Below are positions 41,835 to 50,957 of a stretch of DNA of 64,000 bases, piece by piece. Each line of letters starts with the position of its first letter. Within the stretch, counting starts at the first letter, position 1. Made by a program: the position numbers and the translations under genes. The stretch spans positions 186,001 to 250,000 of the forward strand of contig NZ_JAXRUV010000002.1 of assembly GCF_034497705.1 (NCBI RefSeq), read 5' to 3'. The notes under the pieces are model-generated. The model was not told the origin of the DNA and ran no database searches. It was given only the letters and a program-made list of their open reading frames with translations. This stretch comes from Marinococcus luteus_A. Lineage in GTDB: Bacteria; Bacillota; Bacilli; Bacillales; Marinococcaceae.

Positions 41835-42854
41835 TTACTGCTCGTGAGAAATAACAATTTTGCCGAAGAAGTTTTGGCTCTTCATGTGGCGGTAAGCCTC
41901 CTGGGCCTGTTCGAATGGATAGACCGTATCAATGACCGGCGTCAGCTGATGGGAAGCGATGGCGCGGTTCATGGATTCAAACATGTCCCGGCTGCCGACG
42001 CCAATCGTTCTTGTCGAAGCTTTTCCGAACAGATCATAGTAATCGATTTTGTCCCCGGTTCTTGTGAGCACGCCGATTAAAGCTACTTCTTCACCGGGGG
42101 CGACTGCTTCAATTGACTGGTGAAATGAGGCAGGGCCGACCACTTCAACGACACGGTTTACGCCGCCGTTGGAGAGTTCTTTGGCACGTTTGCCCCAGTC
42201 CGGGGTGTCGTTGTAGTTGATAATGTTGTTAGAGCCGAGTTCCTCAAGCTTTTCCTCTTTCCAGCTGCTCGAGGTGGTGGAAATAACGCGAAGTCCCAGA
42301 ATTTTCGCCAGCTGCACGGCGAACACGGAAACGCCTCCGGTGCCAAGCGTCAGAACAGTGTCTCCGGGCCCTGTTGGAGAGGGACCGTGCAAAGCGTTCC
42401 AGGCAGTAACGGCCGCGCATGGAAGCGTGGCTCCCTGCTCGTACGTGAGATGGTCAGGAAGACGTACAAGCTCCTCGGGATTGATTACTTTATAGTCTGC
42501 CAGCCAGCCGTTACTGTGTGTGCCATACGGCTCCATATAGGAAGGGCGCTTTCCGCCAAACCATTCCCGCGTGAAATTGCCGGCTACCCGGTCTCCGACT
42601 CGGAAGCGGCGCACGTCTTCGCCTGCTTCAACAATTTCCCCGGCGCCGTCCGACAGCTGTACGAGATTTTCCCGCAGCTCGCCCGGGTAGTTTCCTTCGA
42701 TCATCGCGAGGTCCCGGTAGTTTAAGGAAGTAGCTTTCACCCGGACAAGCACTTCTCCCCGCTGTACCTGCGGGATGGATTCTTCTGTCATCTCTAGACT
42801 TTCTATGCTTTTCGGCTCACGAAGCCGAAAAGCCCGGTTTTGTGCTGATACCAT
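41835..42854 (-). CDS. Medium-chain NAD(P)-dependent dehydrogenase (quinone-oxidoreductase-like)
   Basis: A 339-residue MDR-superfamily enzyme. It has the GroES-like N-terminal domain (SLNYRDLAMIEGNYPG), a nucleotide-binding domain with GTGGVSVFAVQLAK, and the NYNDTPDWGKR segment common to zinc-free alkenal/quinone reductases. The four-cysteine structural zinc lobe of adhP is missing, so this is not a classical alcohol dehydrogenase. Substrate unknown. It could work with the downstream Old Yellow Enzyme on related unsaturated compounds, but only position suggests so. Confidence 0.88.
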   Translation of the reverse strand: MVSAQNRAFRLREPKSIESLEMTEESIPQVQRGEVLVRVKATSLNYRDLAMIEGNYPGELRENLVQLSDGAGEIVEAGEDVRRFRVGDRVAGNFTREWFGGKRPSYMEPYGTHSNGWLADYKVINPEELVRLPDHLTYEQGATLPCAAVTAWNALHGPSPTGPGDTVLTLGTGGVSVFAVQLAKILGLRVISTTSSSWKEEKLEELGSNNIINYNDTPDWGKRAKELSNGGVNRVVEVVGPASFHQSIEAVAPGEEVALIGVLTRTGDKIDYYDLFGKASTRTIGVGSRDMFESMNRAIASHQLTPVIDTVYPFEQAQEAYRHMKSQNFFGKIVISHEQ

Positions 42855-43022
42855 TGTATAGCCTCCTTGGATGTTTGGACTCCTTACTGTTCATTCCCCC
42901 GGGGACGATTTTTTAAAAGAGGCGGGCGTGATTTTATGCAAAAAGTTATACTGAAAGCATAACCGGATAATTTTCCGTAAAAAAAGGAATTTTATTACGT
43001 TTAATAAAGAAGGAGGCCCGGG

Positions 43023-43334
43023 GTGCGGAAAAACACAGCTATGACTGAAGTAGAAAATGTGATTGTCCACAAAGCAGCAGAATTTGAGGGATATACTGTT
43101 TTATTCTCGATCCACGGCCAGCGTTTTCAATTTTTAATAGCCGATGGAAAGCCGTTATTTCCGTTAAATGTCCTTCATACGTTTACTGAAAAAGATGTAT
43201 GCGGCCAGTGTGGAAAAAAGGTGCTGCAGGTGCCGGTGGGCCAGCAGGTGTGCAGAGCTCTTCAGCACCGGAAAAAAGAACTGCTCGCCTATATGGAGGA
43301 GCATTTCCTTTGGGGACCGGCAGGACATATTTAA
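43023..43334 (+). CDS. Hypothetical protein with CxxC motif, 103 aa
   Basis: Not recognised. A soluble protein whose second half holds CGQCGKK followed by a further Cys 15 residues later, a possible metal or redox site. The start is GTG 43023, because AAGGAGG lies six bases upstream; ATG 43041 is the alternative. The HAD phosphatase gene follows 18 bp downstream, so they form an operon. Confidence 0.7.
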   Translation: MRKNTAMTEVENVIVHKAAEFEGYTVLFSIHGQRFQFLIADGKPLFPLNVLHTFTEKDVCGQCGKKVLQVPVGQQVCRALQHRKKELLAYMEEHFLWGPAGHI

Positions 43335-43352
43335 ATACGCAGGAGGATTGGT

Positions 43353-44168
43353 ATGTACAAACTAATAGCCGTAGATATGGATGGGACCATGCTGAATGAT
43401 CAGCATGCACTGACGCCGGAGGTGATTCAGGCGGTCCGGAAAGCAAAAGGAGCCGGTATCAAAATTGTACTGTGTACCGGACGGCCGCTCCCGGGTGTTC
43501 AGCGTTATGTGGATCAGCTGTCACTTCGGGAAGAGGGCGACTATATCGCTGTATTTAACGGCGCGCTTGTCCAGGAGACCTTCACAAGCCGGGTCGTCAG
43601 CCAGCTCGATATGCTGTATGAAGACGTTATGGAGCTTGAGTATCTGAGCCGGGAGCTTCCCATAGCCATGCAGTACTTTAGTGAAAAGCATATTTATACC
43701 CCGCAAAAGGATATTGATAAATACACGGTGCTTGACGCTTATCTGAATAGTATACCTTTGCGCGTGCGCACGCTTGAAGAGGTAGGGCCGTCTTTGGCAC
43801 TGCCGAAGGTGATGTTTGTCGGCGAGAAAGATGACATTGACCAAACAGAGCTTTTACTGCCGGAGAAAATTAAAGCGAGAAATGAAATCATGCGCAGCAC
43901 GCCGCATTTCCTGGAATTTCTTCATCCAAAAGCAAGTAAGGGCAACGCAGTGATGGATCTGGCGGCCCGGCTTGGTATCGCCCGGGAGGAAGTAATGTGC
44001 ATCGGGGATAACGGCAACGATTTATCTATGATAGAGGCAGCAGGGTGCGGGGTGGCGATGGGAAATGCCATTCCGGAAATCAAGGCAGCCGCTGATATTA
44101 TTACGTTGACAAACAATGAAAACGGGGTGGCAGAGGCTATTAACAATGTCCTGCTGCAGTCCCGTTAA
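43353..44168 (+). CDS. HAD-superfamily phosphatase, Cof/YidA type
   Basis: A 271-residue haloacid-dehalogenase hydrolase of subfamily IIB. Motif I is DMDGTML (nucleophile Asp8), motif II CTGRP, motif III Lys in HPKASKG, motif IV GDNGNDLSMIEAAG. The large cap domain lies between residues ~85 and ~190. Relatives dephosphorylate sugar phosphates or FMN precursors. GGAGG precedes the ATG. Confidence 0.93.
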   Translation: MYKLIAVDMDGTMLNDQHALTPEVIQAVRKAKGAGIKIVLCTGRPLPGVQRYVDQLSLREEGDYIAVFNGALVQETFTSRVVSQLDMLYEDVMELEYLSRELPIAMQYFSEKHIYTPQKDIDKYTVLDAYLNSIPLRVRTLEEVGPSLALPKVMFVGEKDDIDQTELLLPEKIKARNEIMRSTPHFLEFLHPKASKGNAVMDLAARLGIAREEVMCIGDNGNDLSMIEAAGCGVAMGNAIPEIKAAADIITLTNNENGVAEAINNVLLQSR

Positions 44169-44173
44169 GTAAA

Positions 44174-44207
44174 AAAGCCTTTATTCCATGCGGAATAAAG
44201 GCTTTAC
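44174..44207. terminator. Bidirectional terminator after the HAD gene
   Basis: AAAGCCTTTATTCC and GGAATAAAGGCTTT pair around four bases between converging genes. Confidence 0.88.
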
Positions 44208-44211
44208 TTGT

Positions 44212-44225
44212 ATTTCCCGGGAAAT
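44212..44225. other. Noc-binding site copy 3
   Basis: Exact ATTTCCCGGGAAAT in the short gap between converging genes, immediately after their shared terminator. Confidence 0.82.
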
Positions 44226-44230
44226 GCCGT

Positions 44231-45196
44231 TTATTCGAATGAATAGCGGAAATTCCACTGCCGCCTGGATTCGTCCATGAGTGCCATCACATCAGAGGAA
44301 TACTGCAGGATCGAGGCATAGTCCCGGCTGGAGACAGACCGTTCCATTTCCCGAATTTCATAATGCAGGGCTTTTGACGTCTCGCCCTGAGTAACGCGCT
44401 CGCTTTCTCCGTTTGTATACTCAATGACTGCCTCGTCGGCCCGGGGAAAGTTGTCGACAGTAATTGAGCCTTTATCGCCGGCAATAATCCCTCTTTTGGG
44501 CATCCTGGAGCTGAAGGAAAGCTGAACTGTCGCTATCTGGCCCCGGCTGTTTTTTAAAACGATCCCCGACTGGTCATCGACACCGCTCCCGGCCATTTCT
44601 CCAATGGTGGCTACCTCCTGCGGCTGCTCCTGCAGAAAAAAACGGGCAAACGACAGGGCATAAACACCGATATCAAGCATCGCGCCCCCGGCAAGGTCCG
44701 GATTAAAGAAGCGGTTGGTGGTGTCATACTCTTTAATAGTGCCAAACGTGACGTTAATAGAGCGCACGCTGCCGATTACCCCGTGTGCGATCTTTTGCTG
44801 CAGCTCACGGTGAAGCGGATGGTAATACAGCGTCATCGCTTCAAGCAGCACCAGTTCCCGGTCTGAAGCAAGCGCTGTCAGTTCATCGAGCTGCTGCTTG
44901 TTAACAGTAATGGCCTTCTCGCAAAACACATGCTTCCCATTTTCAAGGCACTGCCTGGCAATCTCATAGTGATTCGTGTGGGGAGTGGCGATATAGACGA
45001 TATCAAGCGCTTCGTCTTCGAGGAATGTGTCCAGCGAATCAAACGGATGCCCAATGTTAAAATCATCTGCAAAGCCTTTGGCTTTATCCATGGTGCGGGA
45101 GCAGACGGAATGAATCCTGCCGTGCTCATCGTTTAATGCTTCAGCAAATTTTCCGGCGATATTGCCGGTGCCGATGATTCCCCAGTTAAAGCTCAT
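44231..45196 (-). CDS. Gfo/Idh/MocA-family oxidoreductase
   Basis: A 321-residue NAD(P)-dependent oxidoreductase. Rossmann motif GIIGTGNIAGKF at the start, the family-defining CEKAIT (EKP-like) near 95, and GGAMLDIGVYAL near 170 with the catalytic-region Asp. Substrates in this family are sugars, inositols or trans-dihydrodiols. AAAGGTG before ATG 45196 favours it over the GTG at 45205. It is converging on the HAD gene. Confidence 0.9.
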   Translation of the reverse strand: MSFNWGIIGTGNIAGKFAEALNDEHGRIHSVCSRTMDKAKGFADDFNIGHPFDSLDTFLEDEALDIVYIATPHTNHYEIARQCLENGKHVFCEKAITVNKQQLDELTALASDRELVLLEAMTLYYHPLHRELQQKIAHGVIGSVRSINVTFGTIKEYDTTNRFFNPDLAGGAMLDIGVYALSFARFFLQEQPQEVATIGEMAGSGVDDQSGIVLKNSRGQIATVQLSFSSRMPKRGIIAGDKGSITVDNFPRADEAVIEYTNGESERVTQGETSKALHYEIREMERSVSSRDYASILQYSSDVMALMDESRRQWNFRYSFE

Positions 45197-45294
45197 ATGC
45201 GTCACACCTTTTCTTTTAGTTGTTTACCCGGCTATTATAACGCAGCGGAAGAATAATAAGGAGATAGTTTCCAGTTAAACAGTGGAGAATAATT

Positions 45295-46332
45295 TTATTT
45301 TGCCTGTTTCCCGCTAATTTTATGGTACGTATCTTCGTGGCAGATAACGAAAAGCTGCGCGTCCTCCGGAATACGTTCGTCGAGCTTATGGTTAATATTT
45401 AAATCCTCGTGGTCTGATACGAGAGTTGCCCCTTCTTCGAGCAGATCCATATAAGCTTCGCGGTACGTCCCCCAGGAGGGGCGCTTAGGTATTTCATACA
45501 AATCCTCTCCGTGCCTCTTGGATAACAACTGAGACACGATCCTTGAGGTACCCGGGCTGAAGGCGGAACGGACGGCCAGCTGTGAGATCATTTCGGAGCT
45601 GACGATAAATTCATCCACCTCCACGTGGGTAAAGTTGTGAATATTATTTCGTTCTTTGACTTCTACGATGGTGTAAATGTCTTTAAAGTGTCGCTGGATG
45701 CTGGTGGCAATTAATAATGATTTTCCGTCGATATAGGAAGGGTCATGGATATATTCCCCGTTGATGGTAATTTCATTGGGGAAAATAAATACCGCCCGGG
45801 CTTCACTAATGTTTGCCTGCTCCAGTACCTCTTTGTCGACTGGGTTGCCGCGGACGTAAAACAGACGTTCATGATGATAAGGCGTTTCTTCATACTGATC
45901 GATAAGTACGATTTCAATATTTTTTTCCGTATTTAAAATTTCCTGGATCGCGATTTTCGCATGCTTGCTCCAGTCGGCGATGACGATATGGTCTTTTCCA
46001 CTGTACTCCAATTTTCCCCGCTCCTTTCTGCGGTTATATACATATATAAAATCAATAACCTTACTGATCACGATAGAAATCAGACCAATGCCAATCATGT
46101 ACAGAAAAATGCCGTACAGCTTTCCGGGCACTGTCTGAGGAACGTAATCACCAAAGCCGACGGTAGTGACAGAAGTCATGACCCACCAGAAGCCGTTGAA
46201 TGGGCTGCCGAATTCTTCAGGCTCTATGTAATAGATCACAAAGGAACTTCCCCCAATCACGAGGGCAGTAATCATAAAAATAACTGTTGTATTCACATTA
46301 ATTAGACGTTCAAACAACTTATTAAAAAACAC
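45295..46332 (-). CDS. yugO: YugO-type potassium channel with RCK domain
   Basis: A 345-residue K+ channel: two transmembrane helices flank the pore loop with selectivity filter TTVGFGDY (about 54-61), followed by a cytosolic TrkA-N/RCK domain (about 112-240). The filter is intact. Bacillus subtilis YugO has the same build and carries electrical signalling in biofilms. The start is GTG 46332, set by GGAGG eight bases upstream. It is divergent from galK. Confidence 0.9.
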   Translation of the reverse strand: MFFNKLFERLINVNTTVIFMITALVIGGSSFVIYYIEPEEFGSPFNGFWWVMTSVTTVGFGDYVPQTVPGKLYGIFLYMIGIGLISIVISKVIDFIYVYNRRKERGKLEYSGKDHIVIADWSKHAKIAIQEILNTEKNIEIVLIDQYEETPYHHERLFYVRGNPVDKEVLEQANISEARAVFIFPNEITINGEYIHDPSYIDGKSLLIATSIQRHFKDIYTIVEVKERNNIHNFTHVEVDEFIVSSEMISQLAVRSAFSPGTSRIVSQLLSKRHGEDLYEIPKRPSWGTYREAYMDLLEEGATLVSDHEDLNINHKLDERIPEDAQLFVICHEDTYHKISGKQAK

Positions 46333-46408
46333 CCGGGCCGCCTCCTTCCTGCTAAAAGTACTATTACCCCTATTGAAGCTGCGAAAATCTGAAACTTTAT
46401 AGTAAAAA

Positions 46409-46450
46409 TTTTAGTAAAAGATTTATTTCAGCTTAGCTTTCCGTTATACT
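46409..46450 (+). promoter_or_regulatory. galK promoter with candidate GalR operator
   Basis: TTTATT (46422-46427), 17-bp spacer, TATACT (46445-46450) gives a reasonable SigA promoter. Just upstream TTTTA-G-TAAAA (46409-46419) is an odd-centred inverted repeat that could bind the LacI-family regulator encoded in the same operon. Confidence 0.5.
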
Positions 46451-46477
46451 GATAAAAAGAATGGAGGAGGCTATTCC

Positions 46478-47656
46478 ATGGATGCAGCGGTATTGAAAGA
46501 ATTTGAACAACAGTTTTCCCGCCAGGCGGAACGGCTGTTTTTTGCTCCCGGCCGTATCAACGTCATTGGTGAACATACAGATTATAACGGAGGATATGTG
46601 TTCCCGTGTGCGATTACAAATGGAACGTATGCAGCAGCGGCTGGCCGGAGTGACCGAAAAATGCGGCTAGTGAGCGGCAATTTTTTAAACGACGGAATGG
46701 TAACGCTCTCATTGGATGAGCTTTTGTTCCAGGAGGAAGACGGCTGGGCGAATTATCCGAAAGGGTTATTTGCCATTTTGGCAGCAGAAGGCTATCAATG
46801 TGAAACCGGCTATGATATTTATTTTTCCGGCAATATCCCAAATGGGGCCGGCCTATCCTCGTCGGCGTCAATTGAACTGGTTACAGCCGTATTGCTTAAT
46901 GAGTGGGAAGGCTGGGGACTTTCCATCAAAACCCTGGTGCTTTACGCCCAGCGGGTGGAAAACGAGTATATCGGTGTTCAGACCGGTATTATGGATCAGT
47001 TTGCGATCGGATTTGGCAAAGATGGGCACGCCATGCTGCTTGACTGTGGAACGCTCGAATATGAATACGCTCCGCTTCCGATAGATAAATATACCATTTT
47101 GATTATGAACACGAATAAGTCCAGAGAACTTGCAGACTCAGCGTATAACGAGCGGCGGGCCGAATGTGAAGAAGCACTGGCGGAAATGCAGCAGCACCGG
47201 GATATTACGAGCCTTTGTGAGTTATCGGTAGAGGATTGGAACCAGCTCAGCCTGGAGGTCAATAATGAAACAGTCCGAAAAAGAGCCCGGCACGTTATTT
47301 ACGAGCACGACCGCACGAAGCAGGCAGCAGCAATGCTGAAGGCGGAAAATTATGAAGCGTTTGGCCGACTGCTTAATGAGTCACACCGCTCGTTAAAGGA
47401 AGATTATGAGGTAACCGGTCCTGAGCTCGATACGCTGGCTGAGACCGCCCAAAAGCAACCTGGGGTGATTGGGGCCCGGATGACGGGAGCGGGATTTGGC
47501 GGATGCGCGATCGCTTTTGTGGAGCATAGCCAGGCCGAAGAGGCAGAGAAAAGTATTGCAGAAGCCTATGAAAAAGCGACAGGCTTCAAACCTTCGTTCT
47601 ACAAAGCTACTGCCGGCGGGGGAGCGCGGGAGCTGACACGGGCTGGGCAGAAGTAA
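46478..47656 (+). CDS. galK: Galactokinase
   Basis: A 392-residue GHMP kinase that phosphorylates galactose at C1, first step of the Leloir pathway. Signature GRINVIGEHTDYNGG (about 27-41), ATP-binding PNGAGLSSSASIE, and late MTGAGFGGCAIAF. GGAGGAGG precedes the ATG. First gene of galK-galT-galR. Confidence 0.97.
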   Translation: MDAAVLKEFEQQFSRQAERLFFAPGRINVIGEHTDYNGGYVFPCAITNGTYAAAAGRSDRKMRLVSGNFLNDGMVTLSLDELLFQEEDGWANYPKGLFAILAAEGYQCETGYDIYFSGNIPNGAGLSSSASIELVTAVLLNEWEGWGLSIKTLVLYAQRVENEYIGVQTGIMDQFAIGFGKDGHAMLLDCGTLEYEYAPLPIDKYTILIMNTNKSRELADSAYNERRAECEEALAEMQQHRDITSLCELSVEDWNQLSLEVNNETVRKRARHVIYEHDRTKQAAAMLKAENYEAFGRLLNESHRSLKEDYEVTGPELDTLAETAQKQPGVIGARMTGAGFGGCAIAFVEHSQAEEAEKSIAEAYEKATGFKPSFYKATAGGGARELTRAGQK

Positions 47657-47673
47657 ACAAAAGGAGAGGTTCT

Positions 47674-49182
47674 ATGGCCATGCAGGTGGATTCAGCCATC
47701 ATGTCGCTCGTCGATTGGGCAGAAGAAAATAAATTGATTCATGCAGAAGATAAGGTGTATGCACGCAATCAGCTGCTGCGGGAGCTTCACCTCGAAGCGA
47801 TTGATGAAAATGCAGCTGGAGGCCCAAAGCCGTTTGAGGAACTGCTCGGGCAGCTCATCTCCTACATGGTGGAGGCAGGGATCGTGGAGGATTTGCTCGA
47901 CAGGCGGGAGCAGGCCAAAGCAGACATCATGAATATTTTCCTTCCCCGGCCTTCTGACGTCCAGCGGACCTTTGAAGAAAAGCACAGTCGGAACCCGGTC
48001 GAAGCAACCGATTATTTTTACTGGCTGAGCCGGTCCTCCAACTACATTCAGATGGACCGGGTAGCCAAAAACGTTCATTTCCCGTATGCATCTTCCTATG
48101 GGACGATCGATATTACGATCAATTTGTCCAAGCCGGAAAAAGATCCGCGTGATATTGAAGCACAAAAGCAGAAGAGTGCGCCGGTGTCGTACCCGAAATG
48201 CGTTCTGTGTAAAGAAAATGAAGGATACCCGGGGAGGATCGGCCATCCGGCCCGGTCGAACCACCGGTTAGTCCGGACAGAGCTTGAAGGGGAAACGTGG
48301 TATCTGCAGTATTCCCCGTATATTTATTACCCGGAGCATTCCATTCTTCTCAGCGAGTACCACCGGGATATGAAAATCAACCGGGAAACCTTTACCCGCC
48401 TGCTTGGATTCGTAGAGCAGTTTCCGCATTATTTCATGGGCTCAAACGCCGATCTTCCGGTAGTGGGCGGATCGATTTTATCCCATGATCACTACCAGGG
48501 CGGAAGGTATACCTTTGCCCTGGAAGAGGCAGAGCCGGAAACTGTTTTTGGGGTCGTGGGAAATTCGGATTTAACTGTGGAAATTGTTCACTGGCCGATG
48601 AGCGTTCTGCGGCTTCGCTCGGAAGAGCAGACAAGCGTGATTGAGGCTGCGGAAGCTGTAAGGAAAACCTGGCAGGATTATACCGATACGAAGCTTGAGA
48701 TAGAAGCTTACTCCGGCGTAGAACCGCATAACACGGTAACACCGATTGCAAGGAAAAATGGCACGGCCTGGGAAATGGATATAGTGCTGCGCAACAACCG
48801 GAAGACCAATCAGCGTCCGTACGGCCTGTTTCATCCGCACGAGGAAGTGCATCATATTAAAAAAGAAAATATCGGTCTGATCGAAGTCATGGGACTAGCT
48901 GTTCTTCCGGCAAGACTCCTCGGTGAGCTCGACCAGATCACTGAGTTTGCTGCAGGACTTGGGGGGACTGTGCCCGGACAGCACGCAACGTGGGCCGAAG
49001 AGCTACGCGGTAAGCTGGAGGGACGACCGAAGGCTGAAGTACGGCAGAAGGTCGAACAGGGTGTGGGTAAAAAATTTATGGAGGTGCTGCATCACGCCGG
49101 CGTTTTCAAGCAGGATGCTGCCGGACGAAGCGGGTTCCTTCAGTTTTTACATGCTCTGCCCTTAGAGCTCAAAGAAAAATAA
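47674..49182 (+). CDS. galT: Galactose-1-phosphate uridylyltransferase, class II
   Basis: A 502-residue Firmicute-type (class II) GalT, which exchanges UMP between UDP-glucose and galactose 1-phosphate. Characteristic are CVLCKENEGYPGR, SILSHDHYQGGRY with the histidine cluster, and FHPHEEVHHIKKENIGLIEVMG. Starts 17 bp after galK with AAAGGAGAGG. A UDP-glucose 4-epimerase gene (galE) is not in this operon. Confidence 0.96.
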   Translation: MAMQVDSAIMSLVDWAEENKLIHAEDKVYARNQLLRELHLEAIDENAAGGPKPFEELLGQLISYMVEAGIVEDLLDRREQAKADIMNIFLPRPSDVQRTFEEKHSRNPVEATDYFYWLSRSSNYIQMDRVAKNVHFPYASSYGTIDITINLSKPEKDPRDIEAQKQKSAPVSYPKCVLCKENEGYPGRIGHPARSNHRLVRTELEGETWYLQYSPYIYYPEHSILLSEYHRDMKINRETFTRLLGFVEQFPHYFMGSNADLPVVGGSILSHDHYQGGRYTFALEEAEPETVFGVVGNSDLTVEIVHWPMSVLRLRSEEQTSVIEAAEAVRKTWQDYTDTKLEIEAYSGVEPHNTVTPIARKNGTAWEMDIVLRNNRKTNQRPYGLFHPHEEVHHIKKENIGLIEVMGLAVLPARLLGELDQITEFAAGLGGTVPGQHATWAEELRGKLEGRPKAEVRQKVEQGVGKKFMEVLHHAGVFKQDAAGRSGFLQFLHALPLELKEK

Positions 49183-49197
49183 AAGGAAGCTGATGAC

Positions 49198-50199
49198 ATG
49201 GCAACGATAAAGGATATCGCAAAAGAAGCCGGCGTGTCGATAGCGACTGTCTCCAGGGTGCTGAACTACGATGACACGCTCTCTGTGGCGGAAAGCACAA
49301 AGCAGCGTATTTTCCAGACCGCCGAAGCGCTGAACTATACGAAGCACGCCAAACGGAAACAGGCCGTTCAGGCCCTTACTATCGTTTACTGGTATACCGA
49401 ACAGGAAGAACTCGAAGATCTCTATTATCTGTCGATCCGCCTTGGTATTGAAAAACGCTGTGATGAGCTGGGCATCCGGGCCCGGCGCCTGCTGCTTGAA
49501 GAATTCCTGAACCAGGAAGCGGCCGAAAGCGAGCCGGTCATTGCCGTAGGTAAATTCAGCCAAGCGCAGGCGGAACGTCTGCAGCATGTGAGCACTCAGC
49601 TCGTCTTTGTGGATTCCACTCCGGATGAAGAGACGTTCGACTCCGTTATTGCCGATTTTCAGCGGGTGACGGAAAAAGTTCTTACGTATCTCCGGGAGCT
49701 GGGGCACAAGCGTATCGGCTATCTGGGCGGACGGGAGTCGTACCCGTCAGAAACGGTGACGATTCCGGACCCGAGGGAAGAGACATTCCGCCGGCTGATG
49801 ACTGAAAAAGAACGCCATACAACGCCCTGGATGCGAACGGGCCGCTTCACGGTTCAGGATGGTTATGATTTAACAAAAAACGAACTGGCCGCTGAGGCTG
49901 CAGAAACGAGACCGACAGCTCTGTTTGTGGCCAATGACACGATGGCAGTAGGATGCCTGCGCGCGCTCCATGAAGCGCAGATCAGAGTACCGGAAGACAT
50001 CAGTGTGGCCAGCGTCAATGACGTCAGCGTCGCGAAATTTGTTTATCCGCCGCTTACGTCCGTGAAGGTTTACACAGAAGTGATGGGGGAGACGGCGGTG
50101 GATCTTCTGCTTGAAAGACTCGATGGACGGAGAACGGTTCCCAAAACGGTGCTTGTGGGCACCGAGCTGCAGAAAAGAGAAAGCTGCGGTCGTGCTTAA
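49198..50199 (+). CDS. galR: LacI/GalR-family regulator of the gal operon
   Basis: A 333-residue repressor with N-terminal LacI helix-turn-helix (TIKDIAKEAGVSIATVSRVLN) and a periplasmic-binding-protein-like sensor domain; GHKRIGYLGG and PTALFVANDTMAVGCLRAL are conserved core segments. Lying at the end of the gal operon it is expected to autoregulate and to respond to galactose. AAAGGAAG precedes the ATG. Confidence 0.93.
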   Translation: MATIKDIAKEAGVSIATVSRVLNYDDTLSVAESTKQRIFQTAEALNYTKHAKRKQAVQALTIVYWYTEQEELEDLYYLSIRLGIEKRCDELGIRARRLLLEEFLNQEAAESEPVIAVGKFSQAQAERLQHVSTQLVFVDSTPDEETFDSVIADFQRVTEKVLTYLRELGHKRIGYLGGRESYPSETVTIPDPREETFRRLMTEKERHTTPWMRTGRFTVQDGYDLTKNELAAEAAETRPTALFVANDTMAVGCLRALHEAQIRVPEDISVASVNDVSVAKFVYPPLTSVKVYTEVMGETAVDLLLERLDGRRTVPKTVLVGTELQKRESCGRA

Positions 50200-50288
50200 A
50201 CTTTTATGCAGAAAACATATTTCTATTACATCAAAAGGGGTATAAAATAAAAGTAAGCTTTCCATCAATCAGAAAAGGAGCGTGTACG

Positions 50289-50858
50289 ATGAGTGCGAAA
50301 AGAGTATTGATCGTGGCCGGTGATGCCGTGGAAGCGCTGGAGGTGTATTACCCGTATTTTCGGTGCATGGAGGAAGGATTTCATGTGGATCTGGCAGCTG
50401 CCAGTGTCAAAAAGCTGCATACGGTAATTCACGACTTTGAGGACTGGGAAACGTATACGGAAAAGCCGGGGTACGGCATCGAAGCGAATATCGCTTTTGA
50501 AGACGTAAACGTCTCTGACTACGATGCGCTGATTATTCCGGGAGGAAGAGCACCGGAGCACATCCGGATGAACAAGGACCTGCTTGAAATCGTAAAGCAT
50601 TTCTTTGAAAAGGATAAGCCAATTGCGATTATGTGCCACGGAAGCCTTGTGCTGACACCAATCGCAGAGGTGGCCAAAGGAAGAAAATTGACCGCTTACC
50701 AGGCGTGCAAGCCGGAAGTGGAAAGCATGGGCGCAGAGTATATCAATGAAATGGATTACGTGGATAAAAACCTGGTTTCCGGGCACGCATGGCCGGATCT
50801 GCCTGCCATTATGCGGGAGTTTGTGAAACAGGTAAACGATGCCCCGGTAACAACGTAG
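50289..50858 (+). CDS. DJ-1/PfpI-family protein
   Basis: A 189-residue protein of the DJ-1/PfpI superfamily. The nucleophile elbow IMCHGS has Cys116, and IIPGGRAPEHIR carries the conserved acidic environment. Members act as deglycases, proteases or stress chaperones; which applies here is open. AAAAGGAG lies before the ATG. A single-gene unit with its own terminator. Confidence 0.9.
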   Translation: MSAKRVLIVAGDAVEALEVYYPYFRCMEEGFHVDLAAASVKKLHTVIHDFEDWETYTEKPGYGIEANIAFEDVNVSDYDALIIPGGRAPEHIRMNKDLLEIVKHFFEKDKPIAIMCHGSLVLTPIAEVAKGRKLTAYQACKPEVESMGAEYINEMDYVDKNLVSGHAWPDLPAIMREFVKQVNDAPVTT

Positions 50859-50871
50859 GACGGGGTTCGGG

Positions 50872-50901
50872 CGGGCCGGCTGGATAAGCCGGCTTTTTTT
50901 G
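50872..50901 (+). terminator. Terminator after the DJ-1 gene
   Basis: GCCGGCT and AGCCGGC pair around GGATA, followed by seven T. Confidence 0.88.
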
Positions 50902-50957
50902 ATGGCTGTTCATGCTAAAATGGAGTTGAACTACATAGAAGAAAAGAGGACAAGGAA

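Noticed and set aside
47692..48264. 190-codon open frame antisense to galT
   Set aside because: Fully inside galT on the other strand with no start signal.
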